DNA of 32,821 bases from Oscillospiraceae bacterium (GCA_031254195.1 JAIRUW010000057.1:1-32821), one strand, 5' to 3'; counted from the first letter of the stretch, positions 21,896 through 31,107 are shown. Translations and numbers: made by a program. The notes: a model not told the origin generated them from the sequence alone.

Positions 21896-22118
21896 CGGCA
21901 GGTAAGCGGCGGCAATGTCGTTTGCAGGGCAATGTTGGCGGTCTTTGTCTCCCATCAACTGGGTGAAAGCCCGGTGCGAAACGGGGGTGGAGCGATGGAG
22001 GTACTTATAGAGAATAGTATACCATAAGGAACCGCCAAAAAACACAGTAAAACCAATAACTATAAGGCAGCAGACAATCGGAATAGTACACTCCCCCGTC
22101 TATGTACGGGGGTTTTCT
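21896..22118 (+). ncRNA. candidate structured small RNA of about 220 nt
   Basis: A promoter and an intrinsic terminator enclose a stretch without any good coding frame. It contains local pairings such as CCCA-TCAAC-TGGG followed by CCCG-GTGCGAAA-CGGG. GGGTGAAAGCCC resembles pieces of group II intron domain I, but no domain V or reverse transcriptase is present. The RNA ends 36 bases before a conjugative-element gene, so it could also be a leader that is terminated conditionally. Class unknown. Confidence 0.45.
22093..22118 (+). terminator. intrinsic terminator of the candidate small RNA
   Basis: CCCCCGT and ACGGGGG form a perfect 7-bp stem with a CTATGT loop, followed by TTTTCT. Confidence 0.8.
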
Positions 22119-22153
22119 ATGCCCTTAACAAAACAGATTGGAGGGATCAGGCC

Positions 22154-22906
22154 ATGCGAAAATACGAAAATGCAGACATTGTGGCCGCGCTGGGCGCGGT
22201 CGTGGAGATCAACACCGAGCATTACAAAGGCGACTTCCGGTACGACTTGGAAACATTCAGAAAAGCCGCGCAGCACCCGGACGGCGAAAATAACCGCTTT
22301 CTTTGGCTGTCCCGTCAGTCTGGGACGGAGTGCGTAAAAGAGCGTGAGGCGTTCATCAACGGCTCCGAGGCACATCACAGGTGGAATTACTACGGTACGG
22401 TTCTTGGCGGCATCGACAGTTACATGTCCTCCGTTGTTGTCAACGACCATATCATGGCCTATGCCGTGGTTGTTACCGGGCTGGAAAACGGGCGCGTGAT
22501 GGGCGACCTGTACCAACTGGATTACCGGGATAGTATCAGGGATATTCAGAAAGCCGCGCTCCCCCTGCATACGGTCAGCGGGAAGTTTGAGGACGGCACG
22601 GACTTACGGCTCCCCCACGCGGAATATGACGGCCAGCGGGAACGCCTGCGAAGCCAGCACGGGCCATTATCAGACTACCGCGTACACCCGGAGGACGAGG
22701 GCGCTTTACAAACCGCTCTTAACGCAATGCGGGATAAACGCGAAAAGGACGCTTGGCCCGCCACATTCAAGGCGCGTGTCCGCAATCCCCGAAAACCATC
22801 CGTCATCGGCCAGTTAGAGGCGGGACAGAAGCAGATCGCCGCCCACCGTGCCGCTCCCAATCAGGCAGAGCCGAGGCGTGGCAAAAAAGCGGAGGCTGTC
22901 ATATGA
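22154..22906 (+). CDS. uncharacterised conjugative-element protein
   Basis: The 250-residue protein has GGAGGG eight bases before the ATG. I do not recognise a named domain. The N-terminal half has a mixed alpha/beta character (MRKYENADIVAALGAVVEIN, then HHRWNYYGTVLGGIDSYM and NDHIMAYAVVVTGLENGRVM). The second half is charged and helical, with a basic, Pro-rich tail typical of DNA-associated mobile-element proteins. Its stop overlaps the start of the next small gene (ATGA), and relaxase sequences follow. It probably belongs to the mobilisation module of an integrative element; function unknown. Confidence 0.6.
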   Translation: MRKYENADIVAALGAVVEINTEHYKGDFRYDLETFRKAAQHPDGENNRFLWLSRQSGTECVKEREAFINGSEAHHRWNYYGTVLGGIDSYMSSVVVNDHIMAYAVVVTGLENGRVMGDLYQLDYRDSIRDIQKAALPLHTVSGKFEDGTDLRLPHAEYDGQRERLRSQHGPLSDYRVHPEDEGALQTALNAMRDKREKDAWPATFKARVRNPRKPSVIGQLEAGQKQIAAHRAAPNQAEPRRGKKAEAVI

Positions 22907-23172
22907 GTACGGCGCGGAAACACTCAAATGCCTACTACATCAGGAAAGCGGAGGGCGAATACCAACCCTGCAAAAACGCCGTAAGCGTCCGCAACGACTT
23001 TAAGCAAGACGGGGGTTACGGAGGGAACAGGGGGCTAACTCCCCCCATTCCCTTTTTGGGAATGGCGCACTTATGTACCATGCTCCGCATGGTACGCGCG
23101 GTCTTGCAGATGGCTCCTTGGCGGCAATGCAGATGGAACGCAAAGGCATCCGCACCGAGCGCGGCGATCTAA
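22903..23172 (+). pseudogene. small element gene, probably truncated by the relaxase-region deletion
   Basis: The frame starts with an ATG overlapping the previous stop and encodes a plausible start (MSTARKHSNAYYIRKAEGEY, then CKNAVSVRNDF). After about 40 residues the sequence becomes Gly/Pro-rich and runs through a series of hairpins, then out of frame through the relaxase fragment to a stop. The first part is probably a genuine element gene whose 3' end was lost, but no full-length relative is recalled. Confidence 0.4.
23030..23095. repeat. three consecutive hairpins at the relaxase junction
   Basis: GGGGG-CTAACT-CCCCC (23030-23045), CCATTCCC-TTTTT-GGGAATGG (23045-23065) and GTACCATGC-TCC-GCATGGTAC (23075-23095) follow one another just before relaxase similarity begins. 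They mark the deletion or insertion point, or a small palindromic element. Confidence 0.6.
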
Positions 23173-23861
23173 ACCGTGAAATCGAAATCACAAACGGGCA
23201 GATACGCTCACTCCGGGCGCGTATCAACAAAGTCAACGAATGGCTGTACGCTGTGCCAATCAACGACATTGCGCCGACTATGGTTCAGATGGCAACAGGC
23301 ATAGCAGGCGGCGACAACCTAAAAACCCAATGGCAGAAGATAGCCGATGTAAAGGCAATGGCGAATGCTCTGATATTCCTGCAAGAGAACGGCATAGCCG
23401 ATATTGCAGAGCTTGCCGCCACGGTAAAGCGTATGCACAAACAGCAGTATGACGTTGCCGACAAGCTGAAAAAAGCAAATCGCCGCTTTGATACACTGAC
23501 CTTACATTTAGCGCACCATGACAATCTCAAAGAGCATAAGGCGGTTTATCAGAAGTATCGGCAGCTTGACCTGAAAAAGCGCAACGCCTACCACAAAAAG
23601 CATGAGGACGCAATCGAAAAGTACAAGGCGGCGAAGCAGTATCTTGATGCTGTGATGAATGGCAAATCGCCCATCCCCGTCAAGGAGTGGCGCAAAGAAG
23701 CGTTAGAAAAACTTGCCGAAAAGCACAAGCTGTATGACGAGTTTTACAAATTGCGCGGCGATGTGAAGAATGTGGAAACCCTGCGCCGGAGCGCGGAGAG
23801 GATTATGAGTGAGCAAACGCCGGAACGGACTCCCACAAGGGAGCGGGAGATGGGTTTATAG
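23073..23861 (+). pseudogene. MobA/MobL-type relaxase, 3' part only
   Basis: The frame encodes about 250 residues of the C-terminal half of a mobilisation relaxase. The match begins around ADGSLAAMQMERKGIRTERGDLNREIE, where intact proteins read H-L-(G)-x-A-A-x-Q-M-E-R-R-G-I-x-T-E-R-G. It continues through a long coiled-coil region and the segment SPIPVKEWRKEALEKLAEKHKLYDEFYKLRGDVKNVETLRRSAERIM, and ends PERTPTREREMGL. The catalytic N-terminal domain with its tyrosine and histidine motif is absent, and no ribosome binding site precedes the first ATG. It cannot nick DNA. It is left over from a mobilisable element whose front was deleted. Confidence 0.85.
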
Positions 23862-23908
23862 GTGGAGACCATCCCCTTTTCAACTCTGTTTCAAATAGTG
23901 AACAGTCG

Positions 23909-25003
23909 TTATCCATTCGTAATAAATGAGGGTCTCTTAAACGCTTGAGTATTTTCGCTATATATTAAACGCCACGGCTGGTTACAAGTAAAACTGACCT
24001 CCGAATCATCATCTCCACCTTGATTTCGTGCATCAAAATACCACCTGCCGGGCATAGGATTCCTAAAGACCATTATCTCAGGATCTCTATTTGCATTGCC
24101 ACTGTTCCAACCAGTATATTCGCTTAACTCGCAACTTTGCAATCCATTTGTTTTACAAGCTGTTTTCTGAGTCATAAACTGCTTTGAGAATCCAAAACCA
24201 TCTCCATTGGGTGCTGATACTGTTAAATCGGGAAAATGCTGTCCAGTATATTTCGTAAAGGTCATAGTTATTTTAAGCTCCCCTCTGAAACCGTTGGGAA
24301 TGAGTGCATAACCTATTTTTTTAGTTTCTCCTCTTGCTACGATAATGGGTTGCTGCGTTCCTTTTATCATGGCCTCACCTTGAACATAGCCCTTGAATAA
24401 TGTGCAATCATCTTCATCCACATCACTATCTCTAATCATAAACCTTACTGATTTCTGATTGCTCATAGAAAGCCACGCTGTTTTGCCACCGGAGGATTTG
24501 CGAAAGCATTTATAGACGAAACCTCTAATTTTTTCTATACCTCTAGTAAAAGCGAAATGCCTTGACACTTTGACTCCTGAAGGAAAATGGAGAAAGTAGA
24601 AAACATTATCTTCATAATTTCGTGTCGACTTAATAACCAATTTAAGTATTTCCTTTTCGATGTAATGTGTAATTTCACATTCTACATCAATTCCGTCTTC
24701 GTCCATAATTTTAGTTTCCTGTACAAAAATCTGCGTGGCTTTTTCATTCATATATTTACTACTGCGGCGCAGAATCCAAATAAAATTACCTGTCGCAATG
24801 GAAAGGTTGTTTGCAATTACTAGATTTTCATAAGTAGATGATATTTCTAATGCTTTTGACTTTGGCATGGGTAGATTATCTGGCATTGACCACCTTCCAT
24901 TCTTCTTTATAGCACCCGCGATTTGTTCATTTTCACAAAGGTATGTTACTTCACTTAATGGCATACCCCATATGCGTGCCGCATCCTCATCTGTCCAAAA
25001 CAT
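23909..25003 (-). CDS. unknown protein: N-terminal winged-helix domain plus beta-sandwich-like C-terminus
   Basis: The 364-residue protein starts at an ATG with GGAG eight bases upstream. Residues 1-50 (MFWTDEDAARIWGMPLSEV, then YLCENEQIAGAIKKNGRWSMPD) form an excisionase/MerR-like winged helix of the kind WTxxEAAxxWG...CxxGxIxGAxKxGxxWxIP. The middle is mixed. The last ~120 residues contain DLTVSAPNGDGFGF and VFRNPMPGRWYFDA, which look like a beta-sandwich of pre-peptidase or P-domain type. I know no protein with this combination. It lies tail to tail with the relaxase remnant (47-base gap) and is AT-rich. A DNA-binding sensor in a defence or element context is possible but unproven. Confidence 0.6.
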   Translation of the reverse strand: MFWTDEDAARIWGMPLSEVTYLCENEQIAGAIKKNGRWSMPDNLPMPKSKALEISSTYENLVIANNLSIATGNFIWILRRSSKYMNEKATQIFVQETKIMDEDGIDVECEITHYIEKEILKLVIKSTRNYEDNVFYFLHFPSGVKVSRHFAFTRGIEKIRGFVYKCFRKSSGGKTAWLSMSNQKSVRFMIRDSDVDEDDCTLFKGYVQGEAMIKGTQQPIIVARGETKKIGYALIPNGFRGELKITMTFTKYTGQHFPDLTVSAPNGDGFGFSKQFMTQKTACKTNGLQSCELSEYTGWNSGNANRDPEIMVFRNPMPGRWYFDARNQGGDDDSEVSFTCNQPWRLIYSENTQAFKRPSFITNG

Positions 25004-25046
25004 AATATCAACTCCAAATCAAATAAATTATTGCGTTATTGATGCT

Positions 25047-25339
25047 GTGAATGATTACCGTGAAGCACACCACACCGAATTAGCCAATTTAGGAATACCG
25101 AGCAGCATTTGCGCGATGTTTTGCAGGAGCGGTTTGACCTGAAGAAGCTGCCGCCGAATATCAAATGATAGGGCGGCCTCGCCGCCAAACTTACCGAGAA
25201 AGATGCGCTCTATCATGAGCATTACGCGTTGAAAGATGAAACATAAAAGGTCGAGCAAATCAAGCGGAGTGTAGCCGCTGTTCTGCGGGTGATGCGCCGG
25301 AACGGACGCCAAAAAGGACGCGGGAGATGGAACTGTGAA
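25047..25339 (+). pseudogene. second, degraded relaxase 3' end
   Basis: Three plus-strand frames joined by shifts read as relaxase C-terminus: DYREAHHTELANL (from 25053), EQHLRDVLQERFDLKKLP (25100 on), then GLAAKLTEKDALYHEHYALKDET and KVEQIKRSVAAVL after stops, and finally APERTPKRTREMEL before TGA (25337-25339). The end is parallel to that of the relaxase fragment ending at 23861 (PERTPTREREMGL), but the two differ too much to be a recent duplication. At least two frame changes and several stops make it a dead remnant. Confidence 0.75.
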
Positions 25340-25357
25340 GTAATAATATATACCTAT

Positions 25358-26257
25358 TCATTGCCTTTTGACAGGTTGTCTTGCGGCTATCTTCTTCACA
25401 ATTTTCATGCTTGATGTAAAGCGCTCTTTGTCTTCTTGAGCAAAAACTAAAATAATGCAAGAATAAATGAGTGCTTGTGCAAACCATCCTATGAACGGAT
25501 AGATTTGAAACAACATTTTCTCTGGAGCGATTTTTCGAGTATTCCCTTTTTCCCCTTTGCTTGATGAAGACCTAAGAATATAGATACTTTCATTTGCATT
25601 GTAAAATAGGTTCAAATGTGCTTCTGCATTACGAGTATCTCTGTCAAGATTTGCTATTAACACATCATATTTCCCATTTGATAGCTCTAAAAATTTCTTT
25701 GTTTTTTGATGAAGCGTCAATTCTGATAGAGCTGAAATGTCAAGCTGCGTAGAATTAACAACTCCCACCAAGGAAATCAAAGATGGCATCACCTTGCTAA
25801 TAAATTCTACGCCTTTGTGATAGGAATGTGTAACGGCAGATGCTAGCTTTTTCTTCTGTCCAAGCGTTGCATTCGGATTGCCCCTATAAATTGGTATCAT
25901 ATTTTTAAGTTCAGTATGTATCCTCAACCATTCCACAAATGCCGACGTACATTCAAGATGTGGATATTTAGATGATCCTAAGAAAATATTCGCAATTACA
26001 TCAAGCGTAGTCTTAACATCGCTTTTACACGCATCTACATAGAGCTGCAGTAACACAAACATCAAATGTGCGGTGTTTTCTTGTCCATATTGGTTACTGT
26101 CATTTGCCCAATCGACAAAGCATGTGTAAAGGTAATCATACTTATCAAGATGATTGCGTAGCAGAGTAAGGGTCTTCATCCCATCACCAAAAAAACCTTC
26201 CATTGTAAGAGCTTCAAGTTCTTGTGCGGCCATCTCAAAGTTGTTATCTAAAATCAT
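25358..26257 (-). CDS. helical protein of unknown function, third gene of the Hhe-like operon
   Basis: About 299 residues. I start it at the ATG at 26257, which has GGGGAG seven bases upstream; the frame extends 20 codons further but overlaps the helicase stop. The protein is almost entirely alpha-helical (MILDNNFEMAAQELEALTM, HLMFVLLQLYVDACKSDVK, FLELSNGKYDVLIANLDRDTRNAEAHL), with a hydrophobic segment near the end (IYPFIGWFAQALIYSCIILVFAQ) that might be a membrane helix. The R-x(4)-H near RDTRNAEAHL resembles a HEPN-type motif but is not diagnostic. It follows the helicase by 28 bases and ends 18 bases from the relaxase remnant. A partner or toxic effector role is inferred from position only. 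Confidence 0.65.
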   Translation of the reverse strand: MILDNNFEMAAQELEALTMEGFFGDGMKTLTLLRNHLDKYDYLYTCFVDWANDSNQYGQENTAHLMFVLLQLYVDACKSDVKTTLDVIANIFLGSSKYPHLECTSAFVEWLRIHTELKNMIPIYRGNPNATLGQKKKLASAVTHSYHKGVEFISKVMPSLISLVGVVNSTQLDISALSELTLHQKTKKFLELSNGKYDVLIANLDRDTRNAEAHLNLFYNANESIYILRSSSSKGEKGNTRKIAPEKMLFQIYPFIGWFAQALIYSCIILVFAQEDKERFTSSMKIVKKIAARQPVKRQ

Positions 26258-26285
26258 TTTGATACTCCCCCAATGTCTTTCGCTG

Positions 26286-29200
26286 TTAGGATTCCCCACT
26301 GCGCTTAACCTTGCCATCAGAATCTTCCACGATAAGCCCCTGCCCTAAGAGAATTGAATATGCCGCTTCAAAGTCTCGCTTTATCACGCTGCCTTGCCGT
26401 TGCCAGCCATATCCATACAGCGCAGTCTCTTTGAACAAGCCAGCTTTGTCAAGACCAAAATCATTAGAGAGAACTTTCAACATTGTTTCCGCAATATCAC
26501 GCCTCGGAATGTCATTCGCCTGCCATCCGTAATAGCGTGAACGTAAGGCGGTGTACTTCTGCTGTATGCCTTCATACATGCTCTCTTGAGCAGTCTGCGT
26601 ACTCATATCTAAGAAATCTGTTAATTGAGATGCTGGCTTTGACGCCGGGGCAATTTCACGGTAATCATCTATCGCCATTTTTGCCGCATCCAACAGACGG
26701 GCTCCCTCCGTGTGGCGATCTTTTATCCAATCGGTAGACCATATGCGGTATATTTTCCAACCCATGTCTTCCAGTACCGTCTGCCGCAACCTATCGCGTT
26801 CCCGTGCTGTTCTAGCGGAATGATACATCGCGCCGTCGCACTCTATCCCAATCGCAAAACGCCCCGGATACTTTGGATGACGAACCGCCATGTCAATACG
26901 ATAACCAGAACACCCCACCTGTGTAACAACATCGTAGCCATTCGCCGTAAGGAAGTCGTAAACAGATACTTCAAAAGGAGAATCGAACCATATAGATTTT
27001 TCTTCGGTTATCTCGCCGAGTATCGCGTTGACACCGTTTATTGCAAAATCAATATATAGCCGCAACAGTTTTGGCCCTTGCCCGCTTATTCGTTCGGGGT
27101 CTATGTCGGTTGGCATGATAGAGCCAACAAGTTTGAGATTATATCGTGCCCGCGTAACGGCAACATTCAAGCGCCGCTCTCCGCCGTCCCTGCTTAGAGG
27201 GCCGAAGTTCATGATAAACTTTCCTGTTGCATCAGGCGCATAACCGATGCTAAAGATGATGGTGTCCCGCTCGTCACCCTGTACGGTTTCAAGATTCTTT
27301 ATGAACAGGGATTCATCTCTATCTTCTTTGAAGAAAGGCTCGAATGTGGGATTAGCACGACGCCTTTCATCAATCGCATCCTGTATTGCCGATTGCTGTA
27401 CTTCCCCGAACGCTATGATGCCGAGGCTTCTCTTAGGATGCGTGTGGAAATGTTCAAACACAAGGTCGGCAACTCTCTTGGCTTCCGCTTTGTTTCCGTT
27501 CCGTCCTCCGCGGTCATAAAACCCTCCGCTGACATGGATATACTCGACACCCATTCCATCCACTTCCTCGACAGAGGATGGGAAGGTAATAAGATTCCCT
27601 TGATAAATCTTTGTGTTAGAAAACGCTATAAGATGTTCGTGACGGCTGCGGTAATGCCATAACAATGTCTGAGTAGGCAGCATCGCCGCTTCATCAAGCA
27701 ACGATTCATACGCCCCGGCATCATCAATAACGCCTTCTTCATCTTCTACAAACTCGTCCGACGCGGACATAGATGAGTTGAAAAAGTCCGTAGGTGGTAA
27801 TTGCTTGCTGTCGCCTGCGATGATTACCTGCTTCGAGCGAAAAATAGCTCCTATTGCGTCTTCTGTTCTTACCTGTGATGCCTCGTCAAATAAGACGACA
27901 TCGAACTCAAAATTGCTGCTTCCAAGATATGTACTCACCGATAACGGCGACATCATGATACACGGTTTTAATGCGGGCAGGAGATTAGGCAAAGCCGCAA
28001 TAAGAAGCCGTGTAGGCATGAGTTTCCGCTGCTTTGCCATTTCTTTGCGAAGCAAAGCGATTTCACCGTTCGCGGAAAAGGCGTCAAAGTTTGGAAGTCG
28101 TGAAATGAGCTTTGAGATTACAATGGCTTTCGATATATCCAAGTGTGATTTGTCCAACTCCTTAAACAGCGCAATTCGCTCATCCTGTCTCAATCTTCGG
28201 AACTCTCTGACAGCAGGATTGCGTGGAATAACGGCGTCAATCCAAGAGCGAAAGAAACACTTTTTGAATACAGGAATAATCTCATCCGCCAACAGTTCGA
28301 TTTCTCTTGCTTTTGCGAGAAATGCGCCGATACCCAATTCCTCAAGCTGCTTTTCTGCACTGCGATAATCAATTAGGCATTCCAGCTTAACGAAATTTTC
28401 CTTACAGGCATTGACGATAGCAGATAAGTCCGTTAAAGACATAGATTTCAATCCGTCTTTAGAAGGATTATCAAAAAGGGAAATGAACTTGTCGAAGACA
28501 GGGGTAACAGCGGTTTGCCACTCAAGCAGCCTTTCAAGGGTTTTATCAATCCTCTCGAAAAGCACTGCGTTGCAATTACAAGCATCGTTTACAAAGGAAG
28601 CGCCGAATGAATAGCGCTTAATTAATTCTTGGAAGTGAAGACACCACTCCATTTGCTTTCTTAACTGGTAATAATCTGTCGTGTCATCGTATTTTTCATT
28701 GAGAACCTTGCCTAATTGCTGGCAACCTTCGTTAAACGCTTGCGTCGTGTTGTTTGCTTTATTCTGGTAATCTTCCATCATCTTTTCCAAAACAGATGCC
28801 AAGCTCTGTCTTTTTTCAGTCAGGTCAACGGCGGCAGAAAGAACTTCTGCTTGCTTCTCGCAAGTCAGCTTCAAGGTTAATGCGGTATTGACTTCCTCTA
28901 ACAGCTCCAGTTCCTGTTCGTATGTAGTCTTCCCCGGTATTTTGTAATAAGAGTGTATCGCCTTGCGGTTCCGCCTATATTCACCGCCTAATCTCCGTAT
29001 GAATGACCGATACTCAACGCGATAGTGAGAGAGAATTGCCGGTATATCCAATGTTAAAATCTTCAGCTCACATTTTTCTGCAAGCTTATCGCGGGACGAC
29101 TGCCATGCTTTTTCTGTTTCCTCGAAAAGCGCACGTTCTTCATCACAAATCGCATTGCATGATGCCAGATTTTTCTCAACCGCTTTTTTGGAACTGAGGG

Positions 29201-31085
29201 AGCTTTGTCTCTGCACTAATAATGTCTTGTATGCGTCAAGCGCGTCATTATATACGGTTATGGAGTCAAGAGCAACGATGCTTGCGCCTGCTGCTTTATC
29301 GCCGTTTTCGATGTATGCTTTAATGCTTTCACATTCGGCGCTTAGTTTCTCCAAGTTCGCTTGAGCCGCATTACGAGAACCTAATGCTTCAACACAGCCA
29401 TCAATGGCCTTAATGACTGCGTTCATGTCTTCAATAAGCCAAGCAGAAGAACCCTTTGGCGAAGCCTTTACGGAATCATAAATCTGCTGGATACCCGCTA
29501 CATCAGTAACACCAAAATCCACATTTGTACCCAACATCTCATTCGCTTCAGAGAAGATAACTCGTCCTTTATTGAGTTGCATAATTAAATCTTCGGAATC
29601 CACAAGGAAACGCTGTCTAAATTCAAATGTTGGTGGTTCTGTCATAACACATCCGCTCCAAGGGTTGTCCTGTTGATAACCGCTCTTAGAAACAATACGA
29701 GTGAGTTCCTCAAGCGCACTTTCGCATCTTGCCAAAAGTGCCGGCGTAAACCTAACCGCATTAACTTGTACATAATCTATATTGCGATAGCTTTCAAATT
29801 GCGCCAAATAACCGTTGACCTGATAAATCGTTTTGCCAAGTGGCTCGATGGGCGTGTGAAGCTCGGAGCTATATTGATTGAGCGCATTTCGCACTTCCTT
29901 TAAGCTGTGAAGCCGGTTATAAGCATCCTGCTGCAAACTGGCTCTTTGCCGGGACAGTTTAATTGACTTATCAAACTGGTCGAGAATTTCACGTCTTTTT
30001 GCGTTGTGGCTATGCAGCGTTAAACAAAACGGAGCCAACCCCACTTGTGTCAAACGTCTGTACACCACTTCGAGAGCTGCCATCTTCTCCGAAACAAACA
30101 AAACCTTTTTTCCATCCGCAATGAGTTCGGCAATGATATTTGTTATGGTCTGGCTTTTTCCTGTACCGGGCGGCCCTTGTAATACAAAACTTGCTCCGCG
30201 TTTGGCAAGCAGAATCGCGTCTTGCTGACTGGAATCGGCGTCCACAACCGAAAGTACATCTTGCGGTTCGACATTGTCATGGTTGTACTCGTTAACACCA
30301 GATAAATCTACCCCGTCGCTTAACGCTTCGCCGTTGACAGCTCGGATAAGGTGATGCCCGCATATTTTATCAGCGTTACGCTCCAAATCACGGTACATAT
30401 TTATTTTCATGAAAGAGAAAAGTGACAGTTGCGTTACGTTTTTTGAAATTTTCCACCCCAACGATGCCACTTCCCGCTCGACGCTGTTCAAGTAGTCAAT
30501 CAATGAAATGTCTTCGGTCAGCGCCGGTAACTTAATGCCGAAATCACTAAACAGCTTTTGCTCCAAAGAGTAATTGGTCGTGATTTCTTCGTCTGACTGA
30601 GACAACCGAATCGGAGAGAATAAATCGTCTTGTTCTAAACTGACAGGAAGCAATAAGAGCGGGGAGCGCATTTCTTGACCCTCAATGCCGTTTTCGACCC
30701 AATGCAAGAAGCCAAACGCAAGATGTAATGCGTTCAAGCCTTTCTCCTGAGTAAACTCACTTGCCTTTTTCATAAGGCCACGCAGGGTCTTATATGTTTC
30801 ATTCGGTGATTGATTCGTCTGTATGCCGTTTGTTGTAGTGAACATCTGCATTTCTGATTCTTGGTCTTCCTCATCCACCCTCAACGGCACGGGAAAATCG
30901 AGTGATTTGTTATTTTCAGTCAACAACGCCCATGTTTCAAAGGGCGTAGGCATATTTATCAGCAAAGAATGACGCTGCACACGCTTACCGTCTTTAGGCA
31001 AGGGGCAGTTAATCAGACGGCTGCGTTTACCTAAGTCAAGCAACCTGTTTTTCCAATACTCAAGTTTTGTGTTGATATTTTGCAT
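26286..31085 (-). CDS. DUF4011-helicase-Vsr-like nuclease-DUF3320 protein (Hhe-like)
   Basis: This is a 1599-residue multidomain protein. The N-terminus (KLEYWKNRLLDLGKRSRLIN) is DUF4011. A superfamily 1 helicase follows, split by a long coiled-coil insertion: Walker A LQGPPGTGKSQTITNI near 302-316, Walker B VVLFDEASQ near 1060-1068, then AGDSKQLPP, LLWHYRSRHE, and RRLNVAVTRARYNLKLVGS. After it comes a Vsr/PD-(D/E)XK-like nuclease (SPFEVSVYDFL near 1370, GYRIDMAVRHP and IGIECDGAMYHS near 1400-1420). Last is DUF3320 (about 1500-1599, ending LIVEDSDGKVKRSGES). This order matches the single-protein defence system called Hhe in the 2020 survey by Gao and colleagues, to my knowledge. GAAGGAG precedes the ATG, 22 bases after the regulator gene. 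Antiphage function is inferred. Confidence 0.88.
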   Translation of the reverse strand: MQNINTKLEYWKNRLLDLGKRSRLINCPLPKDGKRVQRHSLLINMPTPFETWALLTENNKSLDFPVPLRVDEEDQESEMQMFTTTNGIQTNQSPNETYKTLRGLMKKASEFTQEKGLNALHLAFGFLHWVENGIEGQEMRSPLLLLPVSLEQDDLFSPIRLSQSDEEITTNYSLEQKLFSDFGIKLPALTEDISLIDYLNSVEREVASLGWKISKNVTQLSLFSFMKINMYRDLERNADKICGHHLIRAVNGEALSDGVDLSGVNEYNHDNVEPQDVLSVVDADSSQQDAILLAKRGASFVLQGPPGTGKSQTITNIIAELIADGKKVLFVSEKMAALEVVYRRLTQVGLAPFCLTLHSHNAKRREILDQFDKSIKLSRQRASLQQDAYNRLHSLKEVRNALNQYSSELHTPIEPLGKTIYQVNGYLAQFESYRNIDYVQVNAVRFTPALLARCESALEELTRIVSKSGYQQDNPWSGCVMTEPPTFEFRQRFLVDSEDLIMQLNKGRVIFSEANEMLGTNVDFGVTDVAGIQQIYDSVKASPKGSSAWLIEDMNAVIKAIDGCVEALGSRNAAQANLEKLSAECESIKAYIENGDKAAGASIVALDSITVYNDALDAYKTLLVQRQSSLSSKKAVEKNLASCNAICDEERALFEETEKAWQSSRDKLAEKCELKILTLDIPAILSHYRVEYRSFIRRLGGEYRRNRKAIHSYYKIPGKTTYEQELELLEEVNTALTLKLTCEKQAEVLSAAVDLTEKRQSLASVLEKMMEDYQNKANNTTQAFNEGCQQLGKVLNEKYDDTTDYYQLRKQMEWCLHFQELIKRYSFGASFVNDACNCNAVLFERIDKTLERLLEWQTAVTPVFDKFISLFDNPSKDGLKSMSLTDLSAIVNACKENFVKLECLIDYRSAEKQLEELGIGAFLAKAREIELLADEIIPVFKKCFFRSWIDAVIPRNPAVREFRRLRQDERIALFKELDKSHLDISKAIVISKLISRLPNFDAFSANGEIALLRKEMAKQRKLMPTRLLIAALPNLLPALKPCIMMSPLSVSTYLGSSNFEFDVVLFDEASQVRTEDAIGAIFRSKQVIIAGDSKQLPPTDFFNSSMSASDEFVEDEEGVIDDAGAYESLLDEAAMLPTQTLLWHYRSRHEHLIAFSNTKIYQGNLITFPSSVEEVDGMGVEYIHVSGGFYDRGGRNGNKAEAKRVADLVFEHFHTHPKRSLGIIAFGEVQQSAIQDAIDERRRANPTFEPFFKEDRDESLFIKNLETVQGDERDTIIFSIGYAPDATGKFIMNFGPLSRDGGERRLNVAVTRARYNLKLVGSIMPTDIDPERISGQGPKLLRLYIDFAINGVNAILGEITEEKSIWFDSPFEVSVYDFLTANGYDVVTQVGCSGYRIDMAVRHPKYPGRFAIGIECDGAMYHSARTARERDRLRQTVLEDMGWKIYRIWSTDWIKDRHTEGARLLDAAKMAIDDYREIAPASKPASQLTDFLDMSTQTAQESMYEGIQQKYTALRSRYYGWQANDIPRRDIAETMLKVLSNDFGLDKAGLFKETALYGYGWQRQGSVIKRDFEAAYSILLGQGLIVEDSDGKVKRSGES

Positions 31086-31107
31086 TATTGCTCCTTCGTA
31101 TGATTCT

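Noticed and set aside
21940..22010. Cobalamin-type riboswitch
   Set aside because: The GGTGAAAG and CCCGGTGCG pieces are vaguely similar, but the conserved B12-box is missing and the downstream gene is not B12-related.
21842..22118. Group II intron
   Set aside because: GTGCGCC and GGGTGAAAGCCC are suggestive, but there is no domain V, no reverse transcriptase and no 3' boundary. It is kept only as a candidate small RNA.
23073..23861. Functional relaxase
   Set aside because: The catalytic N-terminal domain is absent and there is no translation signal, so it is listed as a remnant.
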